Of a stretch of 13,930 bases of DNA, positions 1 to 6,873 are shown one piece after another (the stretch's first letter is position 1; every line of letters starts with the position of its first letter). Made by a program: the position numbers and the translations under genes. The notes beneath the pieces are model-generated. The model was not told the DNA's origin and made no database searches. It saw only the letters and a list, made by a program, of their open reading frames with translations. Source of the DNA: JAYZQT01 sp964412235 (GTDB lineage Bacteria; Pseudomonadota; Alphaproteobacteria; MPNO01; UBA830); the NCBI GenBank assembly GCA_964412235.1, contig CAYPNT010000083.1, positions 1-13,930 of the forward strand, read 5' to 3'.

Positions 1-92
1 CGAAACCAATAAATTCAATAGATTAAACGCTCGTCAGCACATCTTTTTTACTTTTTAACGTTTCTGAGTGTGAAAATTCTACCCATGCAACA

Positions 93-1070
93 TTAAGTTT
101 TTGGAATGAAGGATGTTTCGAAGAAAGCTATCCAATTATGGCCCATTATTTTCTCTACTTCACTTTCTAAAAAGCCGTAATCCCTAAGGCCTTGTGCTAT
201 ATTTATAAAATCGTGATTACCCCGAAACCAAGAAGGAAACGCTGGAAAACCGGCATCTGACGCTGAACCTTCTCCATAATCGCTCCCTTTAGTCCAGCGA
301 CCCATTCGCATCCACTCGACTACGCTGTCGGGTTGATCTTGGCATAAATCACTTCCAATTCCGATATTATCAATTCCCATTAGATCAACAGTCCGGGCAA
401 TCATTTCACAAAAACTATCGATAGTGCAGTCTGATTTACCTCGAAGATGATGAGGATAAAGCGAAAATCCCAACATTCCACCAGATTGCGCCAAAGCTTT
501 CAGCACCGCGTCCGACTTATTACGGAGTGCCGGATGCCAGAAAGCCGGATTAGCATGTGTTATCGCTATGGGTCGGGAGGAAATATCTATAGCTTCCAAG
601 GTTGATTGATCGCCGGAATGGCTCATATCGATTACTAGTCCAACACGGTTCATTTCCCGTATAACCTGGCGTCCCATGCGCGTAATACCTGTATCGTTAT
701 CCTCATAACATCCTGTCGCAAGAAGACTTTGATTATTGTAGGACAGCTGCATAAAACGCGCACCCAACTGGTAACAAATTTCAACTAACCCGATGTCATC
801 CTCAATCGGGGAACAGTTCTGAAATCCAAAGATTATTGCAGTTGTCCCATCTTTTTGGGCTTGGCGTATATCCTCGACCGAACGCCCTGGTGCGATAAGG
901 TCTGGGAATCTTTCAAACCTGCGGTTCCAGTCTATGATATTTTCAACTGTTTCTCGAAAATCCTCGTGATATGTCACTGTGACATGCACGGCACTGACGC
1001 CGCCCGTGTTCATTTCCCGAAATATTTTTTCGGACCAGTTTGCATATTGGCAACCATCGACAAATAACAT
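93..1070 (-). CDS. Peptidase M19 (membrane/renal dipeptidase)-like protein
   Basis: This 325-residue protein has the M19 amidohydrolase-fold pattern: DMSHSGD (His151), THANPAF (His172), IGSDL (Asp241) and a C-terminal IMGHNW segment. Classical M19 enzymes hydrolyse dipeptides with two zinc ions. Two of their metal-binding elements are changed here. The N-terminal HxD reads DGCQYANW (residues 5-12), and the position of the bridging Glu reads GFQN with Gln84. It may therefore bind one metal, act on another amide or lactone, or be a divergent subfamily. There is no signal peptide or lipobox, so it is probably cytoplasmic. The ATG at 1070 has an AAGAG-like site about 8 bases upstream, and the VDG strand falls right after it as expected for the family. 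It diverges from the RidA-like gene across 114 bases. Family placement is firm; activity is not. Confidence 0.88.
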   Translation of the reverse strand: MLFVDGCQYANWSEKIFREMNTGGVSAVHVTVTYHEDFRETVENIIDWNRRFERFPDLIAPGRSVEDIRQAQKDGTTAIIFGFQNCSPIEDDIGLVEICYQLGARFMQLSYNNQSLLATGCYEDNDTGITRMGRQVIREMNRVGLVIDMSHSGDQSTLEAIDISSRPIAITHANPAFWHPALRNKSDAVLKALAQSGGMLGFSLYPHHLRGKSDCTIDSFCEMIARTVDLMGIDNIGIGSDLCQDQPDSVVEWMRMGRWTKGSDYGEGSASDAGFPAFPSWFRGNHDFINIAQGLRDYGFLESEVEKIMGHNWIAFFETSFIPKT

Positions 1071-1184
1071 GATTATACTCTTAAATTATTTATTACCGGA
1101 AATAGACCCTCAGTGCTGGGAGATATAGCAGAGATCATATATTTTTGTATCATAGCCATCGCTACCCCAAGAAAAGAGATCGTA

Positions 1185-1661
1185 ATGGTGTTATCCCCTA
1201 ATCCAGAAGAACGACTTCGTGCCGTTGGAATAAAACTTCCGCAAAAAGAAGGCCCCGCATTCGATTATTTACCGATCAAAACCCAATCAGGAACGATTTA
1301 TCTGGCCGGCACACTCGGCAAAGAGAATGGGGCCGTTCAAAATTTGGGCAGAGTTGGGGCAGAAATTGATCAAGAAGAGGCAGCCCGACAAATGACAATC
1401 TGCGCACTGCAAGGTCTCAATTGGCTAAAAGAGGCTGCAAAGGGAGACCTAAATCGAATAACAGGCATTCTCCAACTCAGATGTTATATCGCCTGTACGG
1501 CAGAATTTGAAGGAATATCTCAAATCGCCGACCATGCTACTCAAATATTTGTTACAGCCTTCGGCGATGCCGGCAAACACCCTCGTAGCGTATTAGGAAT
1601 GATCCGTCTCCCACAAAATGCGCCGGTGATGATTGACCTTATTGCAACTATGCGGGACTAA
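1185..1661 (+). CDS. RidA/YjgF/UK114-family protein
   Basis: This 158-residue protein belongs to the longer RidA-like branch (about 150 residues) that begins with an SPNPEERL segment. Family members form trimers; the RidA type hydrolyses reactive enamine/imine intermediates made by PLP enzymes, but many branches have unknown substrates. Visible markers are YLAGTLG (39-45), the helix with AARQMTICALQGLNWLKEA (66-84), and FGDAGKHPRSVLG near 126-138. In the last, Arg134 sits where RidA has its catalytic arginine. I chose the ATG at 1185, preceded by an AAGAAAAGAG purine tract. A longer frame opens at 1113, but its extra 24 residues do not resemble the family. The gene diverges from the M19-like gene and converges with the aldolase gene, and may share regulation with the former (inference). 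Confidence 0.88.
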   Translation: MVLSPNPEERLRAVGIKLPQKEGPAFDYLPIKTQSGTIYLAGTLGKENGAVQNLGRVGAEIDQEEAARQMTICALQGLNWLKEAAKGDLNRITGILQLRCYIACTAEFEGISQIADHATQIFVTAFGDAGKHPRSVLGMIRLPQNAPVMIDLIATMRD

Positions 1662-1687
1662 GGGGGAATAGATACCTCTCGATACAA

Positions 1688-1719
1688 TTCTATGTGCAGC
1701 TTTTAAAATATACATAGAA
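1688..1719. terminator. Candidate weak terminator hairpin after the RidA-like gene
   Basis: An 8-bp perfect inverted repeat, TTCTATGT (1688-1695) and ACATAGAA (1712-1719), surrounds a 16-base loop and is followed by a T-rich stretch (TATTTT). It starts 26 bases past the stop codon in the space between two convergent genes. The AT-rich stem would be unstable, so it is only a candidate. Confidence 0.3.
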
Positions 1720-1759
1720 GTATTTTGCTAACTGTGTTTTTGTTTTTCGCCATTACTGG

Positions 1760-1783
1760 GATTTTGCAATATTCTACAAAATC
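1760..1783. terminator. AT-rich hairpin between convergent genes
   Basis: GATTTTG (1760-1766) and CAAAATC (1777-1783) form a 7-bp perfect inverted repeat with a 10-base loop, 24 bases beyond the aldolase stop. It could terminate the minus-strand transcript, but it lacks a GC-rich stem. Confidence 0.22.
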
Positions 1784-1807
1784 ATAATGCCTCCGACAAA
1801 AAGAGAA

Positions 1808-2593
1808 TTACGACCTGATCTCAGGGTTGGTTCTGAGCAACTCATAACCCCAGCTATTAAACGTGCCATTTACGATGGAGCTTTGCAAAAGAAAGTCATG
1901 CGCCTCCAAAGCAGCACTCATCTCAATGGGTTGGATATTCCCGACGGATTGGGCCAGCATCTGCAAGCGAGCCGCGTTCTCAAATAAAACCGCTAGGTAG
2001 GTTGCCTCTTCCAAACTTTCGCCCGCGGTCAAATAACCATGGTTTGACAGGAGGATGGACCGTTTGGCTCCCAAAGCCTCAGAGACTATCCGTCCTTCCT
2101 CGTCGGCAACCGGGACGCCCGGCCACTCTGCTAAGTACGCACAGTCATCATAAAATACCGTCGAATCCATGTGTGCCACTTCCAGGGTTTTACCGGTCAT
2201 CGACAATGCCGAAGCATAAGGAGAGTGTGTGTGAACAATGGAACGGATTTCAGGCCGTTCCCGATATATCCATAGGTGGAACTGAACCCCGGGATTCGGT
2301 ATCCCATCGCCTTCGACTGTCTCCATCGTATTATTAAACCGGATAATAGTGCTTTGTGCCGCATTGGCAAAACCACCCCGTATCGAAGTTGTCCAATATG
2401 TATCAACATCGTGGCGTACGGTAACTTGTCCCGCAAGCGTTAACGCGTGACCCTCTGCAGCCAATTTCCGACATGCCAATGCCACTTTAAGTTGAATAGG
2501 CCAATCTTCCGTTGATAAGCTTTGTTCTAGGTCTCTGCGCACTCGGGCGTGGCTATGACTATCGGTCTCGGACAAAGATTGAGCGTCGGACAT
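1808..2593 (-). CDS. Class II aldolase/adducin-family protein
   Basis: This is a 261-residue protein with the zinc-binding pattern of class II aldolases. HTHS gives His121 and His123, NHG gives His185, and AGQVTVR (54-60) replaces the usual GNxSxR substrate loop. Members cleave or epimerise sugar phosphates such as fuculose-1-phosphate or ribulose-5-phosphate, or decarboxylate small acids. The Glu that serves as acid/base in fuculose aldolase is not kept in the segment before FH (NPGVQFH, 100-106), as in many unclassified bacterial relatives, so the reaction is unknown. The frame extends to 2656, but an AGGGA motif is well spaced (7 bases) before the ATG at 2593 and only 1 base before the ATG at 2599. 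I therefore chose 2593. The first 25 residues are polar and probably disordered. Confidence 0.87.
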   Translation of the reverse strand: MSDAQSLSETDSHSHARVRRDLEQSLSTEDWPIQLKVALACRKLAAEGHALTLAGQVTVRHDVDTYWTTSIRGGFANAAQSTIIRFNNTMETVEGDGIPNPGVQFHLWIYRERPEIRSIVHTHSPYASALSMTGKTLEVAHMDSTVFYDDCAYLAEWPGVPVADEEGRIVSEALGAKRSILLSNHGYLTAGESLEEATYLAVLFENAARLQMLAQSVGNIQPIEMSAALEAHDFLLQSSIVNGTFNSWGYELLRTNPEIRS

Positions 2594-2918
2594 AGTCATT
2601 TCCCTATTAGTTTTCTGAATATTGCCTCTGACAACCCAAGCCCGCAACTGAAACAATGTGATTGAACCAACATGTTGACCATCCTGTCCTGGGGTATTTT
2701 ACGATTCTTGAACATCCCTAAAACTCATTGGGACTGCGTAACTAGGATTGGTTTCGTGGCCGGTAGGGTTTTGACACCAATCAAGCCAACTCGTGTTCCC
2801 CCAAACCCCGCATCATGATACAGTTTATGCTATCAGAAATCACAGCGAAAGGCATCAAATTCCGTGGATTGTAGTGGACAATTTCGTCGTCTGAAACACC
2901 CTCGCAAGAGACATTTTG
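2594..2918. promoter_or_regulatory. Divergent intergenic region between aldolase and CoxL-like genes
   Basis: This stretch of 325 bases has no convincing gene and must contain promoters for both flanking genes. Two symmetrical motifs could be operators. One is GATTGGT (2746-2752) with ACCAATC (2776-2782), 7 bp perfect with a 23-base spacer. The other is TGATA (2816-2820) with TATCA (2831-2835), spaced by 10. A TTGACA at 2771-2776 on the plus strand has no good -10 box at 16-18 bases, so I assign no promoter. Confidence 0.4.
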
Positions 2919-5279
2919 ATGTACGACATTAATACGCAAACTAACATCGGACGGCCTATCGTTCGCAAAGAGGATTTTCGTTTTCTAACGGGTCAAGGCC
3001 GCTATACCACAGACGTAAGCGTCCCAAACCAAGCACACGCGGCATTTTTGCGCTCCCCCCATGCACATACTAAGATACTAACGATTAACACGAGTGCCGC
3101 AGAAGCCCTCCCCGGCGTGCTTCTCGTGCTAACTGCAGCGACACTGGCCGCCGACGCTGTTTTTGAAATACCATGCTACGCGGGAATGTCGGGTCTTGTG
3201 GACCTACCATTTGAAAACAGTGACGGCTCCGACAAACTTGTGACCCCCATTCCAATTTTAGCGGCCAACCGGGCCCGTTTCGTTGGCGATCCTGTAGCCG
3301 CGGTAATAGCTGAAAGTGCGACCACTGCCTTAGATGCTATAGAGCTTATTGAGGTTAAGTGGGAGACCCTTGAATCGGTCAGCGAAGCGTCAGAAGCAGC
3401 GCTTGATTATTCACCTCAGGTTTGGGATCACATTCCAAAAAATGTATGCGCGGATGGGCGTTTTGGTGACGCCGACGCTTGTGAAGACGCATTCAAAAGG
3501 GCAGACTATATCGTTGCCATTCGCACGCCCGTGCAGCGGGTAACTGGGGTCACGCTGGAACCACGGGCTGCGCTGGCAGACCATGACCCAAAGACAAACC
3601 GCACATTCTTATATTGTGGCGGCGATAATTCGGTCCGATTAAAGGAAGATATTGCAAACGCCTTAGGAATAGACCACAGCTCCATTCGTGTGATCGCCGG
3701 CGACGTTGGTGGTAATTACGGCACCCGCAATTGGACCCACGCTGAATATGTGGTTTCTGTATATGCATCAAGAAAATTGCGCAGGGCAGTGCGTTGGGAA
3801 GCTCAGAGGAGCGAAGCCTTCCTCTCCGATTATCATGGCCGAGATAATTACACGGAGGCGGAACTCGCCCTCGACGCTCGGGGCAATTTCATTGCGGTCC
3901 GGGCAGACGTCATAACAAATAGCGGCGCCCACACGGTAGCTTTTGTTCCTCTCCTAAAAACAACAGAACTGCTGCCCAGCGTTTACCGATACGAGACAGC
4001 GACGACACGAGGGAGGGCTGTAACAACCAATACCTCACCAACGGCCCCCTATAGAAGCGCAGGGCGCCCTGAAGCTATGTTTATTATCGAACGCCTCATA
4101 GACATAGCCGCACAGCGGTATGGTTTCGACCCGATAGAACTGCGGCGTCGCAACCTGATCAGCCCGGAAGTAATGCCGTATCGCACAGCACTAGGGCTGG
4201 AGTATGACAGTGGGAATTTCGAAGAGGCGATGGAACGTGTCCTAATTTTGGGAGACTGGACGAGCTATCAAAAACGAGCGAAAAGATCTTGTAACAAGGG
4301 GAAGTTGCGTGGTATCGGCTTTGCCAACTACATTGAAATAACAAGTGGATTTCCGCTCGAACGGACGGAGATTTATATCCACCCCGAGGACAGGGTTGAT
4401 GTTGTAATTGGTACGACGTCCAGCGGCCAGGGTCACGAGACAAGTTTCACACAATGCATAGTTGAATGGCTTGGCGTGCCATTCAAAAGCGTAAACCTCT
4501 TGGTCGGCGACACAGACATTGTGAAAGCGGGCGGCGGATCTCACTCCGCGCGTTCGATGCGCATGGCAGGGATCGTAATGGCCCGCGCATCGGACGAAAT
4601 CATTAAAAAAGGGACTGCACTCGCCGCCCACATATTAGAAGTTGCCGCGGAGGACATTGATTTTGTTGACGGAATTTTTGTTGTCACGGGCACTGATCAA
4701 TCAATTAGCTTGTTCGATACTGCACGCGAAGCTGAGACACAAAAAGATCTCCCTGACAATCTAAAGGGTCCTCTCCAAGCTACGTCGGACGAACTGATGA
4801 AAGATCCTGGTTATCCCTACGGCGCTCAAGTTTGTGAAGTTGAAATTGATCCAGAAACCGGTGTAGTAGAAATAGTTAAATATGCTGCTGTTGACGATGT
4901 AGGGCGCGCTATCAACCCTATGATTTTACATGGCCAGACACACGGTGGCATTGCACAAGGAGCCGGGCAAGCCCTGCTTGAACACGCGCGCTATGATCCT
5001 AAAAATGGACAATTGGTTGCCGGGTCGTTGATGGATTACGCCCTTCCACGCGCCGATACGTTTCCGTTCTTCGCAACAGAAATTATGGAGGTTCCCACAC
5101 CGACCAACAAACTTGGTGTTCGGGGCGGAGGCGAAGGCGGCACCACACCCGCCCTTGCCGTTGTAATCAATGCCATCGTAAACGCTCTCTCAGAATATGG
5201 AGTCACTCACGTCGAAATGCCGGCGAACCCTGAAAGTATATGGCGCCTTGTTCAGGGACAGACACAGTACTCTAATTAA
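2919..5279 (+). CDS. CoxL-like molybdopterin-binding large subunit, xanthine dehydrogenase/CO dehydrogenase superfamily
   Basis: This 786-residue protein has the full length and layout of aerobic molybdenum hydroxylase large subunits. An N-terminal hammerhead domain begins IGRPIVRKEDFRFLTGQGRY and contains RFVGDPVAAV (about 120-129). The cofactor-binding domains follow, with DVGGNYG (262-268), PYRSAGRPE (377-385), GQGHE (503-507), GGGSHSARSMR (538-548) and VRGGGEGGTT (735-743). Glu739 is the expected catalytic base. The active-site loop is PYRSAGR, not the AYRCSFR of true CO dehydrogenases (form I), so it resembles form II enzymes, which hydroxylate varied, mostly unknown substrates. These enzymes normally work with an FAD subunit and a [2Fe-2S] subunit; neither is encoded nearby. 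A TTG lies just upstream in frame, but the ATG at 2919, behind CAAGAG, is the likely start. Confidence 0.93.
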   Translation: MYDINTQTNIGRPIVRKEDFRFLTGQGRYTTDVSVPNQAHAAFLRSPHAHTKILTINTSAAEALPGVLLVLTAATLAADAVFEIPCYAGMSGLVDLPFENSDGSDKLVTPIPILAANRARFVGDPVAAVIAESATTALDAIELIEVKWETLESVSEASEAALDYSPQVWDHIPKNVCADGRFGDADACEDAFKRADYIVAIRTPVQRVTGVTLEPRAALADHDPKTNRTFLYCGGDNSVRLKEDIANALGIDHSSIRVIAGDVGGNYGTRNWTHAEYVVSVYASRKLRRAVRWEAQRSEAFLSDYHGRDNYTEAELALDARGNFIAVRADVITNSGAHTVAFVPLLKTTELLPSVYRYETATTRGRAVTTNTSPTAPYRSAGRPEAMFIIERLIDIAAQRYGFDPIELRRRNLISPEVMPYRTALGLEYDSGNFEEAMERVLILGDWTSYQKRAKRSCNKGKLRGIGFANYIEITSGFPLERTEIYIHPEDRVDVVIGTTSSGQGHETSFTQCIVEWLGVPFKSVNLLVGDTDIVKAGGGSHSARSMRMAGIVMARASDEIIKKGTALAAHILEVAAEDIDFVDGIFVVTGTDQSISLFDTAREAETQKDLPDNLKGPLQATSDELMKDPGYPYGAQVCEVEIDPETGVVEIVKYAAVDDVGRAINPMILHGQTHGGIAQGAGQALLEHARYDPKNGQLVAGSLMDYALPRADTFPFFATEIMEVPTPTNKLGVRGGGEGGTTPALAVVINAIVNALSEYGVTHVEMPANPESIWRLVQGQTQYSN

Positions 5280-5321
5280 TTTTTTCATTACTAATAACCA
5301 ATTCTTGGTATTTTGAGTTAT

Positions 5322-5351
5322 AAAGGTTGCGTGCAAAAAGGTTGCGTTCAA
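5322..5351 (+). repeat. 15-bp tandem repeat (two copies)
   Basis: AAAGGTTGCGTGCAA (5322-5336) is followed directly by AAAGGTTGCGTTCAA (5337-5351), matching at 14 of 15 bases. The second copy runs into the ATG of the small membrane ORF at 5351, and each copy carries an AAAGG that could bind the ribosome. Fifteen bases is five codons, so the two TTG triplets in the copies are in frame with that ATG and could be alternative starts. Confidence 0.85.
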
Positions 5352-5497
5352 TGCAGTGGTTTCCACGGGAAAAACATAAAATTGATTTGTTCGCGCTCGC
5401 TACGCGAAAAGAGAAAAACCGTTGGCTTGAAAAAATATATTTGATCTGTGGCATCGCTTTTTTCGGCTACGCATTTTATCACTTATTTTTTGGCTAA
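5351..5497 (+). CDS. Small single-pass membrane protein (48 aa), unrecognised
   Basis: This short open frame encodes 48 residues. The first half is charged and basic (PREKHKIDL, TRKEKNRWLEK). The second half, about residues 29-48 (IYLICGIAFFGYAFYHLFFG), is one hydrophobic helix with aromatic residues at both ends. The design suggests an inner-membrane peptide with a cytoplasmic basic N-terminus. I do not recognise a family. Support: the coherent amphipathic layout, a stop only 14 bases before the RecX gene, and AAGG in the tandem repeat upstream, although that site is about 10 bases from the ATG. The frame stays open up to a stop at 5321, so TTG starts at 5327 or 5342 are possible. A minus-strand frame over the same bases looks like noise. 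It could be non-coding. Confidence 0.5.
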   Translation: MQWFPREKHKIDLFALATRKEKNRWLEKIYLICGIAFFGYAFYHLFFG

Positions 5498-5511
5498 TAA
5501 TTATTACAAAC

Positions 5512-6087
5512 ATGTATTCTGTAAAACCTCGTCAACCAAAGAAAATGTCTGAAAAACGCTTACGCAACATCGCTCAATGGTATTGCCAGCGCTATGTGGT
5601 TTCGACGGAGAAATTAAAAGATCACCTTGAGAAACGGCTCACGCGTGAAGTGAGTGACCCTGAGGAATTAGCACAATTTCAGAAGTCTGTTTCGGGGATT
5701 GTTTCAGAATTTACAACATCCGGGTTAGTGAGTGACCGTGAAGCCGCATCTGCACGGCTCAGGGCTGCACTGCGGTCCGGTTATGCATCCAACGCTGCGG
5801 TTTACACGGCCTCTAGAGCGGCGATGGTGGACCTCTCCATTGTCGAAGGAGAATTGCAAAGCGCGTTACAAGAGACAATGCCCGGCCTCCATGAAAATGA
5901 CGGTGACGATCGGGAAAACATGAAGAACCAAGCAATTTTCGCACTTAAACGAGCAAATCGCGGCCCATATCGAACCAGGCCAGACAGCGATCAATTTGCA
6001 AGACGCGACGCAGGTTGGTTACAACGACGCGGGTTCAGCCTTGACGTGATACAATCTGTTCTTAAGACCGAGATTATCGAAGAATAA
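5512..6087 (+). CDS. recX: RecX-family regulatory protein
   Basis: This 191-residue protein matches RecX, a cytoplasmic all-helical modulator that binds RecA filaments and usually inhibits their recombinase and coprotease activity. The family pattern is visible: KRLRNIAQWYCQRYVVSTEKLKDHLEKRL near residues 15-43, a second helical repeat with VSEFTTSGLVSDREAASARLRAALRSGYA near 65-94, and a C-terminal repeat ending WLQRRGFSLDVIQSVLK (about 168-184). The length is within the proteobacterial range and the basic N-terminus (KPRQPKK) is typical of alphaproteobacterial members. The ATG at 5512 has no clear Shine-Dalgarno; Met12 at 5545 is an alternative start. recA is not in the window, so it is not the recA-recX arrangement of some bacteria. 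It follows the small membrane ORF by 14 bases and precedes the phosphoesterase by 50. Confidence 0.85.
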   Translation: MYSVKPRQPKKMSEKRLRNIAQWYCQRYVVSTEKLKDHLEKRLTREVSDPEELAQFQKSVSGIVSEFTTSGLVSDREAASARLRAALRSGYASNAAVYTASRAAMVDLSIVEGELQSALQETMPGLHENDGDDRENMKNQAIFALKRANRGPYRTRPDSDQFARRDAGWLQRRGFSLDVIQSVLKTEIIEE

Positions 6088-6137
6088 GACCAACCGGAAA
6101 TGGTTATCAGTAGACTATATAAAAATTTCTTTCAAAA

Positions 6138-6869
6138 ATGACGACACATCAACCTAATATAATACTAGCCCACAGTTCAGACCTCCACATAGATGACGGA
6201 TACACTATGAGAGCGTGGAATGGGGACGGAAACGGTCCCCTAGCGGCTGTCATTGAAACCGCTTGTTCGGCAAATACGGACATCCTTCTGCTGACCGGCG
6301 ACGTCTTTGAACATAATAGATTGAAAAACGAAGTATTAGACCGGACAAGAAATTTGTTAACGGGCGCTCCGTTTCGTATTGTAATGCTACCCGGAAACCA
6401 TGACCCATTGACACCCCAATCGGTTTGGGAGCGGGCAAAATTTGATGAACTAAATAACGTGCACGTGATAGATAGAACCCAACACACCGCTATCTATTCA
6501 GAATATGATCTCCACATTTGGGGAAAGGCGCACATAGATTATATTGACATGTCGCCCTTAAAGGGCGCGCCCAGCCGAAAGGCCAAACATCATGTCGTCG
6601 CAGGACACGGACACTATGTAGATAACGCTCCAGCCAAAGACAAGCAAAGTGCATCTTGGTTAATTACGCCAGACGAGATAGAAGCAGTGGCTGCCGACTA
6701 TGTTGCCCTTGGACATTGGAATGTTTCAACCCAAGTGGGCCAACCCTCTTCTCCAGCGCACTATTCAGGTGCGCCAGATTATGCGGAAACAATCAATATT
6801 GTCGAATTTTGGTCTGACCAGAGGCCAAAGATTAAACAGCACAAAGTGCTAGGTCTGCCAGAAAAATGA
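6138..6869 (+). CDS. Calcineurin-like metallophosphoesterase, SbcD/YkuE-like
   Basis: This 243-residue protein has the five signature blocks of dimetal phosphoesterases in order: SSDLHID (Asp15, His17), TGDVFEHN (Asp55), PGNHDP (Asn87, His88), GHGH (156-159) and GHW (His193). All expected metal ligands are present, so it should be an active Mn/Fe-dependent phosphohydrolase. The opening HSSDLHID and the LLTGDVF block resemble the nuclease subunit of SbcCD/Mre11, but the protein is shorter than SbcD (about 400 residues), lacks its capping domain, and has no SbcC ATPase beside it. A stand-alone nuclease or a nucleotide/phospholipid phosphatase both fit. It has no signal peptide. The Shine-Dalgarno is weak. 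It lies 50 bases after recX on the same strand and converges with the Rieske gene with a 4-base gap. Confidence 0.87.
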   Translation: MTTHQPNIILAHSSDLHIDDGYTMRAWNGDGNGPLAAVIETACSANTDILLLTGDVFEHNRLKNEVLDRTRNLLTGAPFRIVMLPGNHDPLTPQSVWERAKFDELNNVHVIDRTQHTAIYSEYDLHIWGKAHIDYIDMSPLKGAPSRKAKHHVVAGHGHYVDNAPAKDKQSASWLITPDEIEAVAADYVALGHWNVSTQVGQPSSPAHYSGAPDYAETINIVEFWSDQRPKIKQHKVLGLPEK

Positions 6870-6873
6870 ATAT

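Noticed and set aside
1063..1068. TATAAT-like box just before the M19-like gene start
   Set aside because: On the minus strand a TATAAT lies only 2-3 bases before the ATG at 1070, too close to serve as the -10 box for that start.
4242..4631. Minus-strand 129-residue frame inside the CoxL-like gene
   Set aside because: It is antisense to a strongly supported molybdenum hydroxylase gene and its translation shows no domain.
5298..5310. ACCAA/TTGGT hairpin as a CoxL terminator
   Set aside because: Only 5 bp with a 3-base loop and no proper T-tract; too weak to call.
5272..5454. Minus-strand 60-residue frame over the small membrane ORF
   Set aside because: Its translation is low-complexity and shows no family features, and it starts within the overlap of a more coherent plus-strand frame; treated as a shadow.
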